Assembly (NCBI GenBank): GCA_937926145.1
Contig: CALANW010000001.1
Location: 1-27,580 of the forward strand
Length of the DNA stretch: 27,580 nt
DNA from: an uncultured Ruminococcus sp.
GTDB lineage: Bacteria > Bacillota > Clostridia > Oscillospirales > Ruminococcaceae
Direction: 5' to 3'
In this document: in pieces, positions 1 to 9,600 of the stretch
How the letters are laid out: each line of letters opens with the position of its first letter
Position numbering within the stretch: the first letter of the stretch is position 1
Program-made: the position numbers and the translations under genes
The notes under the pieces: generated by a model
Seen by the model: the letters and a program-made list of their open reading frames with translations, nothing else
Databases searched by the model: none
What the model was told of the DNA's origin: nothing

Positions 1-32
1 CTTGAAAAGTGCGAACATAAAAACAGTTTCAT
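1..32 (-). CDS. 5' end of a divergent gene, possibly a peptidase S51/PepE-like protein (partial)
   Basis: Only the first ten or so codons are in the window. On the minus strand AAGGAGG is followed six bases later by an ATG at 32-30, which opens a frame reading MKLFLCSHFS. An in-frame-shifted ATG at 36-34 would sit only two bases from the ribosome-binding site and is less likely. A strong minus-strand promoter (83-111) lies at a sensible distance upstream, so I believe a real gene starts here, divergent from topB. The short N-terminus resembles Firmicute type-1 glutamine amidotransferase-like (peptidase S51) proteins from memory, but ten residues cannot prove it. Confidence 0.45.
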   Translation of the reverse strand, partial: MKLFLCSHFS

Positions 33-82
33 CCATATCCTCCTTAATAAATTCCGATTTGTAGAATTGTTTCATTTTCATA

Positions 83-111
83 AGTATAACATAAATCTTC
101 CCCAAAATCAA
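83..111 (-). promoter_or_regulatory. Sigma-A-type promoter for the divergent left-edge gene
   Basis: Read on the minus strand: -35 TTGATT (111-106), 17-bp spacer, -10 TATACT (88-83). It points away from topB and overlaps the topB ribosome-binding region. No comparably good + strand promoter for topB is visible between 33 and 126. Confidence 0.6.
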
Positions 112-126
112 GAAAGGACTGATAAA

Positions 127-2469
127 ATGCAGCTTATCATAAGTGAAAAACCCTCCACAGCCAAAATCATAGCGGCAGTGGTAGGTGCATCAGATAAAGA
201 ATATGACGGAAAGGAGTTTTGCTATAAGGGCAACGGATATTACGTCGTCAATGCCCGTGGTCACCTTTACAGCCTTGGAATGCCCGAAAATTACGGATAC
301 AGCAAGGCATACAAACTTGACGAGCTGCCTATGTTCCCCACATTTGAGCTTTTCACCGAATGTGACAGCACAAGCGGACTTCGTAGAATTATTGGCAAGC
401 TCATAAATCTTCCCGAAGTGGAATCAATCATCTGTGCCACAGATGCGGGACGTGAGGGTGAGCTTATCTTCCGTCATATCTATCATGCAAATAACTGTAC
501 AAAGCCTGTGTATCGACTTTGGTGCAACTCAATGACCGATGAAGCAATCAGAAAGTGCATGGAAAATCTTCCTCCCGACAGCGATTATGACGGTGAGTAT
601 GAAGCGGCACTTGCAAGAGAACAGTCGGACTGGCTTATCGGTATGAATCTTTCCCGCCTTTACGGAGTGCTGGATAAATATCCCCACAGAGTTGGGAGAG
701 TTAAAACTCCCGTTCTTTCCATAATTGTTCAGAGGGATAAGGAAATCGAAAAGTTTTCAAAAACTGTATCATATCGTCTTGAAATGGATAATGGAGCTGT
801 TTCCGAACAGGTATATTCATCAAGGGAAGAAGCGGAAAATGTGCTTGTCCGAAGCAAGGGTATGGACGTAAATGTTCGTTCTGCGATCACGGAAAACAAG
901 AGCAAAAACAGACTGCTGTTACATTCGCTGACAACCTTACAGCAGGAAGCAAACAAGGTTTACGGATATACGGCAAAGGAAGTTCTTGAAGCGGCACAGA
1001 GCCTTTACGAAAAGAAGTTTACCACATATCCCCGAACCGACTGCAACTACATTTCCGAGGACATGAAAAGCAGGATCATCAAGACAGTAAGCGATATGGT
1101 GGCAAATGAAAAGTATTCGGAACGCTGTCGAAAGCTGCTTGGACAGGGACTGAACTTAGACAGCCGTGTTGTAAATGACAAGGCTATGGAAGGACATGAT
1201 CACCATGCAATAATCCCCGAAGATACTCCCGAAAATCCCGACCGCCTTACAGAGCGTGAAAGGAATGTGTATCACCTCATAGTTGATCGGCTGCTTTGTG
1301 CGGTGGACAAGCCGTACACATATACTGAAACCAATTATGAATTTTGGTGCAATGATATTACATACAAGCTGAAAACGGTAAAGTCTTTGGAGCTTGGCTG
1401 GAAAGCTTATGATGCCGACAATGATGTTTTTTCATCGGCGGAATATTCACAGAACAGCACAATTGTTGCAGAAGATATTCATATCAAGGAATGCGAAACA
1501 CAGCCGCCGAAGCATTACACAGATGCAAGCCTATTGTCGGTCATGAACAACATCGACAACCGCATAGAGGACGAAGATCTGAAAACGGCGGTCAAGGGCA
1601 AGGGTATCGGCACAGAAGCAACCCGAGCAGATGTTATCGAGCAGCTTATCGAGGTCGGATATGCGGAGAGAAACGGCAAGAACATCGTATCAACTCCCTT
1701 GGGCAGAGATTTCATAAACTCTCTTCCCGAAAGCCTTAAATCCCTGGAAAGAACGGCAGAGTGGGAGCAGACCTTCAATAACATCAAGGAAAAGGGTTTT
1801 GATCCTGATAAGTTCATTGATGAAATAAAGGCATTTGTCACATCTGTGGTGAATTATGAGAAAAGCCCGTCAAGGCATAGAGAACCGCTGAAATATGAAA
1901 ATCCCAAAGCAAAGCAGCGAGAAGCTCTCGGAACCTGTCCCCGTTGCGGCAAGAATATTTTCGAGGGTGAGAAAAATTTCTACTGTGAAAGCGGCAAGGA
2001 CGGCTGCGGCTTTACAGTGTGGAAGAATGACAAGTTTATCGAGGATAGTATTACTCCCGAGCATATGAAAATGCTTCTTTCAAATAAGCCCGTAAAGCTC
2101 AGAGCAAAAGCGAAGGACGGGAAAGTATTTGCCGCAGAATACAACCTTGAGGACACAGGAAAGTATGTGAATCTCAAGAGAGTAAAGGCAGAAAGAGTAT
2201 CTCTCGGCAAATGCCCCAAATGCGGCGGTGATGTATATGAGGGCGAAAAGAATTTCTATTGCAGCGCAGGCAGAGATAAATGCGATTTTTCCATTTGGAA
2301 GGAAGATAGATTCAACTCCATATCCATAACTGCTGCCAATGTCAAAGATGTGCTTGAGGGCAAGCCTTTCTACAAGGTAAAGAAACAGGTAGGCGGCAAT
2401 CCTCTGAAAATAAAGTATGTTATGAGCATAAGCGGAAAGTATGTCAATTTCAAGGAGGATAATGAATAA
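127..2469 (+). CDS. topB: DNA topoisomerase III (type IA), conjugative-element type
   Basis: This protein (780 aa) relaxes and decatenates DNA by transient single-strand cleavage, and is common in replication/transfer blocks of Firmicute conjugative elements. The frame is open from 67, but the start at 127 is preferred: AGAAAGGA lies 8 bases upstream and the product then begins MQLIISEKPS, the usual start of the Toprim domain. Residues 103-112 carry the acidic Toprim motif CATDAGREGE. Further type IA motifs are REQSDWLIGMN and GRVKTPVLS. The catalytic tyrosine is Tyr301 in TTYPRTD. The C-terminus has two repeated zinc-ribbon units (CPRCG and CPKCG, each followed by NFYC and a fourth Cys). It overlaps the next gene by one base (TAATG), showing translational coupling. 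Confidence 0.95.
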   Translation: MQLIISEKPSTAKIIAAVVGASDKEYDGKEFCYKGNGYYVVNARGHLYSLGMPENYGYSKAYKLDELPMFPTFELFTECDSTSGLRRIIGKLINLPEVESIICATDAGREGELIFRHIYHANNCTKPVYRLWCNSMTDEAIRKCMENLPPDSDYDGEYEAALAREQSDWLIGMNLSRLYGVLDKYPHRVGRVKTPVLSIIVQRDKEIEKFSKTVSYRLEMDNGAVSEQVYSSREEAENVLVRSKGMDVNVRSAITENKSKNRLLLHSLTTLQQEANKVYGYTAKEVLEAAQSLYEKKFTTYPRTDCNYISEDMKSRIIKTVSDMVANEKYSERCRKLLGQGLNLDSRVVNDKAMEGHDHHAIIPEDTPENPDRLTERERNVYHLIVDRLLCAVDKPYTYTETNYEFWCNDITYKLKTVKSLELGWKAYDADNDVFSSAEYSQNSTIVAEDIHIKECETQPPKHYTDASLLSVMNNIDNRIEDEDLKTAVKGKGIGTEATRADVIEQLIEVGYAERNGKNIVSTPLGRDFINSLPESLKSLERTAEWEQTFNNIKEKGFDPDKFIDEIKAFVTSVVNYEKSPSRHREPLKYENPKAKQREALGTCPRCGKNIFEGEKNFYCESGKDGCGFTVWKNDKFIEDSITPEHMKMLLSNKPVKLRAKAKDGKVFAAEYNLEDTGKYVNLKRVKAERVSLGKCPKCGGDVYEGEKNFYCSAGRDKCDFSIWKEDRFNSISITAANVKDVLEGKPFYKVKKQVGGNPLKIKYVMSISGKYVNFKEDNE

Positions 2470-3959
2470 TGCCGAAAGAGGTCAATTTATTTACATACTG
2501 CGGCTCATCGCAGATGAAGGAAAAGCTGTGGCGGGATATGTTCATTGCTCACATTTTCGGTGTGGATATGCCCGAGGATATTGAGGTGCGAAGGCTTTCG
2601 GACAGCATAAAGAACGGAATATCCGGCAAGGAGTTTTCACCCGCACTTGCATCGCTGCTTATCCTTTACGGCGGCGGATATATTGATGATGACGCATTTA
2701 TCAGGATTATGCCCGACTGTGAGAATTATTCCGATGAAATTGCAGAGGTGGAAAAAATTCTTGTGGAGCAGGGCAATGACGAAGGCGAGGACAGATACAA
2801 CGGCAGGATAATTCAGAATGTTCTTCTGTGTGCGGCATACTCAAAGAAATTTGATGAAATACAGCAGATAGATATTCAGTCTGCCCTTGCACTTTATGAC
2901 AGCAGCTACACAATAATTTCCGAAGGATTTGTTCATCTGAAGGATAAGGAATTTCTCGGTATGCTGCTTGAAAATGACATTGAGTTTGCTGCCGTAATTA
3001 CCGATGGCAAAAACATTTCACTTGAAAAGTTGACAAAGCTTGATGTACAGAATGGTTTGGATAACGGAGATTTCAATGACCTGAAGGAATATGTGGAAAG
3101 GCTCATGAAGGGCGAGAAATCTTCCGAGCTTTCCATAAAGGACTGTATTCTCCTTGACATTAAGGATATTGCATATCTGACAGTGGTGTATAAGAAGCCG
3201 TACTACAAGGATTTTCTGAAATATGTTAAGTCGGAGAACATTCCCTTTGACGATAATTTCACTCAGGCTTACGAGGACTATGTTCACAAATGCAAGATGA
3301 AATTCACTATACGGGTATATCCCCGCAGGCGGAAGATATGCACGAAATTTCCTTGTTGGTTTGACTACAATGTTCCCGACAATAAGGCACAGGAGGTTGT
3401 GGAGATAGACCTTACTAAAGTGGTGGGCAATGAAGTTGAGTATGCTGACGAAAAGCTTACGAACATTGCACTTGATAGGTATCTCAGAAGACGTGCCATG
3501 ATACCCGAAACCGTTCTGGAAATTACTCATGGAGAAAATGTATATTTCTTCATTATAAAAACTGACAAGGAATATGACCGCCTGGATAACGATTCTTTCC
3601 GTAAAATTCCTTTCGATTTCGATGATATATGGACAACCATTTCGGAATGGTCGAGGGATAAAAAGATCCGCAAGGAGTTTGTTGGCGGCAAGCCAGAGAT
3701 TATTGTTACTTCCGAAAGCGAGTGGGAAAAAATCAAGCCGCAGGACAGGGAGTATGCAAAGCGGCTGCTTGAGGAACAGGTTCAGCTCAAGGAAGAACAG
3801 CTCAGCAAGAACAAATTTATGCAGAAGCTATGCGAGCTGAAAAGCAATGCCGAATCCGAGCTTAAAGCCAAGAAGGCACAGGCAGAGAAAATAAAACAGA
3901 AAAAGGCTGATTTCAAGAACAGCAAAAATAACAGGAAGGACGGTGTGAATAACGCATGA
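2469..3959 (+). CDS. Hypothetical protein of the conjugative block, coiled-coil C-terminus (496 aa)
   Basis: I do not recognise a named family. The start codon overlaps the topB stop (TAATG) and AAGGAGG lies at 2452-2458, so translation is coupled to topB. The product is soluble-looking, with no signal peptide or membrane segment. Residues 1-400 are a mixed alpha/beta region. From about residue 420 it becomes a Lys/Glu/Gln-rich helix that probably forms a coiled coil, ending in a basic tail. Its place between topoisomerase III and SSB suggests a role in DNA processing or transfer of the element. That is inference from context only. Confidence 0.8.
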   Translation: MPKEVNLFTYCGSSQMKEKLWRDMFIAHIFGVDMPEDIEVRRLSDSIKNGISGKEFSPALASLLILYGGGYIDDDAFIRIMPDCENYSDEIAEVEKILVEQGNDEGEDRYNGRIIQNVLLCAAYSKKFDEIQQIDIQSALALYDSSYTIISEGFVHLKDKEFLGMLLENDIEFAAVITDGKNISLEKLTKLDVQNGLDNGDFNDLKEYVERLMKGEKSSELSIKDCILLDIKDIAYLTVVYKKPYYKDFLKYVKSENIPFDDNFTQAYEDYVHKCKMKFTIRVYPRRRKICTKFPCWFDYNVPDNKAQEVVEIDLTKVVGNEVEYADEKLTNIALDRYLRRRAMIPETVLEITHGENVYFFIIKTDKEYDRLDNDSFRKIPFDFDDIWTTISEWSRDKKIRKEFVGGKPEIIVTSESEWEKIKPQDREYAKRLLEEQVQLKEEQLSKNKFMQKLCELKSNAESELKAKKAQAEKIKQKKADFKNSKNNRKDGVNNA

Positions 3960-4267
3960 GAGTTTTCATTCGTGAAGAAAAACGTGATGTGCATATACGC
4001 ATTTATGGCATTGGAGGGGAACAGCATACAAAGGAGTTCTTTGATGCGGTTTTCGTAAATATGAGCTGTATCTACCCCACCACAGAAGCAGAAAAGAAAG
4101 AGTATGACACAGATGCAGTTTACACCTTTGAAAGCAGAGCTGCTTTCGATCAATTCTGCGAATATCTTGAAATACTTCAGGATACTCTTGATACCATTTC
4201 AGAAGCACTTTTTAAAGATGACAGCGCAGAAGAATACTGCTTTGAATATGAAAATTATCTTGTATAA
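3956..4267 (+). CDS. Small hypothetical protein (103 aa) of the conjugative block
   Basis: Its ATG overlaps the previous stop codon (ATGA), a classic coupled junction. The protein is acidic overall and starts MRVFIREEKRDVHIRIYG, a likely beta-strand pair. The C-terminal half (FEYENYLV ending) is rich in Glu/Asp and predicted helical. There are no membrane segments and no cysteine motifs. I cannot assign a family. The tight coupling on both sides argues that it is a real, co-expressed component of the element. Confidence 0.75.
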   Translation: MRVFIREEKRDVHIRIYGIGGEQHTKEFFDAVFVNMSCIYPTTEAEKKEYDTDAVYTFESRAAFDQFCEYLEILQDTLDTISEALFKDDSAEEYCFEYENYLV

Positions 4268-4283
4268 CGGGAGGAATACATAA

Positions 4284-5876
4284 ATGAACGAACAGGAATT
4301 ACAGGCACTGCTTGCGAGAGTGGCTGCCCTTGAAGAGAAAAATGCCGAGCTTGAAAGCAAGTTCGGTGAGCTGGAAAATCAGGTCGATACGGTCAACAAG
4401 TTTGTTTCCGCAATTACGGAAAGTCAGTCCCTTGAAAATACCATGAACGAGATAGAATCGGTCACAAAGCAGCTCACAAACTGCGACAAGGCTACTTTCT
4501 ATTGCTATGACAATACCAATGACAAGTTTTTTTCGCATGGAGATTACCGCAACTGGCAGTCGGAACAGAATGCGGAAGAACTGAAAAATGCTTTTGAAAG
4601 CAAGGATACTTTGAGCGACGGAAAAGAAGCTGTTATCCCTCTTGTATCATCGGGCGGAAAATCCGTGGGCGTTATTGTAGCGGAAAAATCCGAAGGTTTT
4701 ACTCCTGCCGACTACAATAATTTTCGTCAGGGTTGTCAGATCGTAAATACCGTGGAGCTTGCTCTGAAAAAGGAATTTGAGCATCAGGGCAGGATCACCG
4801 ATGAGCTTACTCATCTGAAAAACAGACAGGGGCTTAACGAGTATCTTTCCAATACCATGTGCGGAAATCTTAATGACGGAAAGACGGTCAATATTGTTAT
4901 GTGCGATATTGACAATTTCAAGCAGGTCAACGATACATACGGTCACGATGCGGGAGATATTATCCTCAAAGGTGTTGCAGATGTATTGCAGGAGGGTACA
5001 AGGGCAGGTGCGGACTGCGCTTTCCGTATGGGCGGCGAGGAAATGGTATGTATCATCAATTCCGAACCCGAAGTTGCTATGGATATAGCCGAGAGACTTC
5101 GTTCCGCTATTGAAAATACTGTCCATAGCATTCAGCATGAGGGTAAGCCACTTGATGTAAAGGTTACGGTTTCTATGGGCGTTCACACTATGGATCCCAA
5201 GGGTGTGGTCACACCCGAAAATGCAAGAAAGGTTTTTGATAAGGAGTTCAAGCACGCTGACAAGGCAGTTTATGATGCAAAGGAAAGCGGCAGAAACAGG
5301 GTTGTAAACAACAATGAGCTTACAAATCTGAAATACCTTGCGCTTAAAGCGGCGGAGGTCATGTGCGGAGATAACAAGGATCAGAATATGGTCGATGAGA
5401 TGAAGAAATTTGCTATTACCTGTCTTACCAATGAGGACAAGGAGCAGAATCATAATACTGTTATCGAAGCCTTAAAGGGTGTGGCAGAGCAGAATCCTGC
5501 CATTGCCGATGCCGCAAACAAGATAGCTGACAAAATTGCAGAGAAGTTCCCCGATGCCGAAAAAGCTCCCGAAAAGGCTGTCAAGTTCTTCAATAAGAGA
5601 GAATACAAAAACATCGAAAACAAAGCATACATAAACACCGATTCCAAAACAGGCTTCAATATCTCTCAGAAAGCACAGAAAGAGGGAGTGACCGTTTCTG
5701 CGAAATTTTCCGAGGGCAAGGCAACCATAACACTTGATTCCGTTAAGGACAAGGCGTTTATTGATGCGGTCGAGAATATCGGCAAATGGGCGGAAAAGGT
5801 TCAGGTCAAATATGCCGAGAAGCATTCCGAAAAAACTCAGGAAAACAATAAAAACAAAGATAACAATGCGAGATAA
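4284..5876 (+). CDS. GGDEF diguanylate cyclase with N-terminal coiled coil and GAF-like sensor (530 aa)
   Basis: This protein is predicted to make cyclic di-GMP from two GTP. GGGAGGA lies 8 bases before the ATG. Residues 1-40 are a heptad-like coiled coil. About 45-165 resembles a GAF-type sensory domain. The catalytic domain runs from DELTHLKNRQG (residue 173) to about 340. It has the metal-binding D208 in CDIDNFKQVNDTYGHD and the signature GGEEM at 250-254, a permitted variant of GGDEF/GGEEF, so activity is likely. The inhibitory RxxD site is degenerate: the aspartate six residues before GGEEM is kept but the matching arginine position is alanine. About 190 further residues have no recognised domain and end in a charged Lys/Asn-rich tail. 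A c-di-GMP enzyme inside an ICE replication block is unusual in Firmicutes; ICEs of the SXT/R391 group carry dgc genes. Confidence 0.9.
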   Translation: MNEQELQALLARVAALEEKNAELESKFGELENQVDTVNKFVSAITESQSLENTMNEIESVTKQLTNCDKATFYCYDNTNDKFFSHGDYRNWQSEQNAEELKNAFESKDTLSDGKEAVIPLVSSGGKSVGVIVAEKSEGFTPADYNNFRQGCQIVNTVELALKKEFEHQGRITDELTHLKNRQGLNEYLSNTMCGNLNDGKTVNIVMCDIDNFKQVNDTYGHDAGDIILKGVADVLQEGTRAGADCAFRMGGEEMVCIINSEPEVAMDIAERLRSAIENTVHSIQHEGKPLDVKVTVSMGVHTMDPKGVVTPENARKVFDKEFKHADKAVYDAKESGRNRVVNNNELTNLKYLALKAAEVMCGDNKDQNMVDEMKKFAITCLTNEDKEQNHNTVIEALKGVAEQNPAIADAANKIADKIAEKFPDAEKAPEKAVKFFNKREYKNIENKAYINTDSKTGFNISQKAQKEGVTVSAKFSEGKATITLDSVKDKAFIDAVENIGKWAEKVQVKYAEKHSEKTQENNKNKDNNAR

Positions 5877-5893
5877 CGCAGGAGGTAAAAATT

Positions 5894-6244
5894 ATGAATA
5901 ACGTAAATATCATGGGCAGAATTGCAACCGACCTTATATTCAGAACTGTGAGAAACTCGGCAGGCGTTGTGGTAAATTTCAAGGTTGCTGTTGACAGATA
6001 TGCAGGCGGAAACAAGTTCACGGACTTTATCCGTTGCACAGCATGGGGAAAGACAGCAGAGAGAATATGCAATTATTTTTCCAAGGGCAATATGATCGCA
6101 GTCAGCGGCAGTCTTACCACGGGTGATTATGTTGACAGAAAGGGTATCAGGAGAAACACTACCGATGTTCTTGTCAGGGAGTTCTATTTCACGGGTGACA
6201 AGTACCGCAGAAATGATGATCTTGACGGGTTTGAAGAGGTATAA
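5894..6244 (+). CDS. ssb: Short single-stranded DNA-binding protein (116 aa)
   Basis: It binds the single-stranded DNA made during transfer or replication of the element. AGGAGGT is 7 bases before the ATG. The OB-fold starts MNNVNIMGRIATD and contains FIRCTAWGKTAERI and GNMIAVSGSL, all typical of SSB. At 116 aa it is shorter than a chromosomal SSB (about 150-180 aa): the Gly/Pro/Gln-rich linker is missing and the C-terminus ends in an acidic DDLDGFEEV rather than the usual DDIPF-type tip that recruits partners. This reduced form is common on mobile elements. Confidence 0.92.
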   Translation: MNNVNIMGRIATDLIFRTVRNSAGVVVNFKVAVDRYAGGNKFTDFIRCTAWGKTAERICNYFSKGNMIAVSGSLTTGDYVDRKGIRRNTTDVLVREFYFTGDKYRRNDDLDGFEEV

Positions 6245-6257
6245 GAGGTAATGCAGT

Positions 6258-6626
6258 ATGAATGAATTTATGAGAGAAAACGAGGCAATCGGCGAGGTCC
6301 GTTCTCCAGTGGAGCACGCTGCTCCCGACATCGAACCTAAAAAAGAAACCACTCCTGTCAATCGTATGGAAAGGCTTTTTGAAAAGCGAGAGCTTCTTAA
6401 AGAAAAGCACGCAAAATCCATAGAAAATGAGAAGTCCGCTGCAAACCGTACCAAGATCATTGAAGTGCAGATGGCAAAGGTCAATAAAGAAATTCACGCA
6501 GATGAGGTCAGTCGTATGGACAGATTCTGTGCGGAAAGAAATCTTACCTATGACGATATTATGGATATCTTAGGGGTATTTCCGAAGGAAGCAACCGCTG
6601 CCGACATAAAAGCAATGTACAAATAA
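6258..6626 (+). CDS. Hypothetical helical protein (122 aa) of the conjugative block
   Basis: I do not recognise the family. AAGAGG precedes the ATG at a normal distance, and the gene is 13 bases after ssb and 19 before the giant gene, so it is part of the same transcript. Residues 1-35 are probably disordered (Pro/Glu rich). Residues 36-90 are a Lys/Glu-rich helix (RMERLFEKRELLKEKH), probably a coiled coil. The C-terminus holds a compact helical segment (YDDIMDILGVFPKEATAADI). The DNA coding for RSPVEH near residue 17 shares the 11-mer TCTCCAGTGGA with the repeat in the downstream giant gene. Confidence 0.75.
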   Translation: MNEFMRENEAIGEVRSPVEHAAPDIEPKKETTPVNRMERLFEKRELLKEKHAKSIENEKSAANRTKIIEVQMAKVNKEIHADEVSRMDRFCAERNLTYDDIMDILGVFPKEATAADIKAMYK

Positions 6627-6645
6627 CGGAAAGGAATGAGCATAT

Positions 6646-9600
6646 ATGCCCGAATACATCAATAAGGATTACTACAAAAAGCTTGCCCCCAATGAGCGTT
6701 CTTTCATAAATCTCACTGTGCAGAACATTAAGACGGTAATAGACAGACTGGAAGCGGAGCATATTATGTTCTCCGCAACCGTCGGTTACAAAAACACAAT
6801 TACCGTAAGCAATGCCGACAGGGAAAAGGTACTTGATATTATGAAGTCACTCCCTCAGCAGAACAGGGATAATATGAGAATTATCGGAAACACAGCATAC
6901 AAGGATCTTCCGCCTGCTGACAGAAGATACATAAACACCGATGCGGAAACGGCATTACAGGTTGCAAACATTCTTTCGGGTGACGGAAAGATGAAATTCA
7001 GCGGCAGGCTCAACGGCAGTAATGCAACTCTGACTGTTGTAGGAGATAACAACGCTGCCTTTGTCCGCAGGATAATTGATAACATTCAGAATATGGATCT
7101 TGTAAATGAGCTGCGTGAAAAGGGTTATGAGCGTATCTCAGATACGAACGGTTTTGTAAATATCCGCAATATGCAGACAGGGGAAACCGCAGGCTTTGAA
7201 AGTCTGAAAGAAGCAAGAAATATGTTTCTTGACCCCGATAACGAGTTCTTCCACCCTACGGAAATGCGCATCGAGGAAAATACATTCTTCCGTATCGTTT
7301 CCGATGAGCCTAATATGGACTATTACATTTCAGAATATGACCCCGAAACAGGGGAAGAGGTTGCCGTATATCTTGATGATGAGGGCAAGTGTCCCACATT
7401 TTCTGCTGTTGATGATGCAATCGTGTATGCGGAGCAGCACAACATTGACTACACCAACACCAATGAACAGCTTGACCACTGGAAGTTCAATGATGAAGAA
7501 CGTGCAGCGGACAGGGAGATGCACGAAAGAAATATCATTATTCAGACAAGATTTCCCCATGAGGATAATCTTTATCCCAACGATATTCTTTACAATCCCG
7601 ACAGCAAAGCATTTTCATGGGTATATTTCAATGAAGAGGGTGACGGCGGCGATGGCGAATTTATTGACATCACTATCACAGAAGATGATGTTCTTGCGGC
7701 ATATAACTCTGACAGTTTCCTTGAATATATCTATCGGAATTGCAAGCAGAATGTCATAGATACCCATTCGGGATATTTTGAGGACTATGCAGCTGCTTAC
7801 ATAAATCCAAGCAATGATGTTGTCAGAAGATATCAGGAATTGACTATTCAGGCATATCTGGAGGAACACACTCCCGCCGTGCAGGAAGCAAAGAAATCAC
7901 TTGAAGGCGAAATTACTGCCGACAGCGATGAGCTTATTATTGACGGTTATGAGGGTACATGGTATGTTGTCGATATCGAAACCGTTGACGGTAAGGAGAT
8001 ATTCCTGCTTGAAAATGAGGAATACGGCGATGAAACCTTCGGTATCATAATCGACAAGGATAGAAATGTACTTGTTGATGAAGCATGGAACGGATTTGCC
8101 GATTATCATGAAAAGTATGATAACATCACTCCCGAAGAAAAGCTTGCAAACAAGGTTGGCGACGAATGGAAAGCGTTTCTCGAAGATATGAAAAAGGAAT
8201 CTCCTGCTGTTCTTATTGAGTCGGCTTATGAGATAAGCACAAAGGATAATATCCAGACATACATAACCGAAGAAAAACTCAATCTTACCGAAAAGCAGAT
8301 AAATGCTTTGCTTTCGAGGGATAACATTCTCGAAGAATTGTATGAGGAATGGAATCATAATGAATATCTGAACAGCTATTCCGATGTGAGTACACTTCTT
8401 GAAGATACTGCAAACGCCATTCTTGTATCAGAGGGCAGATTACAGCCCGAAATTGCAGACAAGCAGCTTGAAGATGTGTTTGCAGAGATAAGAAAGGCGT
8501 TGGAAGAGGACGGCTTCCCCGGTGTTGAGGAATATGATTTTGACAAGTTTGTAGATGCCTACAAGGAGCATCTTGCAAATATAACCCTGAACGGAGATTA
8601 TCCCGAACTTGCCGATCTTGTGTTTGGCAGTGAAAATTCACTCCCGTTTCCCCGGCATAATTATGAGGACAGCGCTTATCACGACCGTATTGTAGAAAAC
8701 ATGAATGATGTTTTCGATACGGAGCGTAAGAAAGAGGTCGCAAAGCTCCGACTTTTCAGAAGCGAAAATCGTGAGTGCGCCAATATGATAGATGCTATGG
8801 CGGCAAAGCATTATGAAAACAACTCTTTCAATACAGGAGCGGCACTTGATGAACTTCTTGAAAAATATTCATTTGAGCGAATTCAGACGATAGCTGCTGC
8901 AAATGTTGTTGAGCTTTACGGCAGACTGCATGACGGCAGAATTGACGGAAACAACTATGAGTGGGCGAAGAATGTAATTGATGCTCTCCCCGAACACATA
9001 AAGGCTGAAATGCAGCCTGTCGGTGCAAACCGTCTTACCATGCACCCCGGACTTATTGATCTGTTTGCAAATGCTGTTCGTGAATATGAAGCACGAAGCA
9101 TAGAAAAGAAGCAGGCGAAAGCCGAAAGAACAGCCGAGGATATTGCCATAGGTGATAGATACAGATACAAGGGTGCAGATGTTGAAGTGGTTTCCATGAA
9201 TGGTATTTATCCCAATGATGTGGGTATCTCCAAAAGCGAGCGTATGGGCAGCACCGAGTATGCCGTAACATCAAACGTGGATAAATATGAGCTGCACAGG
9301 AACGGACAGTATCTTGGCAATGGTGAAAAAACTGTTGTATCCGAGCTTGATATGGCTAAGAAATATATCGGGGATTATCTTGATTCGGAGTTTTCAAGCG
9401 AAGCGGATTTTTCGGATATGAAGCATATTTCTATCGGATATACTGAGATAGGTTCGGAAGAACATGGCGATCACAGCTTGCAGATGGAAGCAGACCTTGA
9501 AAACTATTCCGTATCATACTTTATTGACGATGAACTTGCAAAAACGGAGCATTATGATTCTCTTGAGCAGATGAACCGTGACCATTTATCCGTGCTGAAT

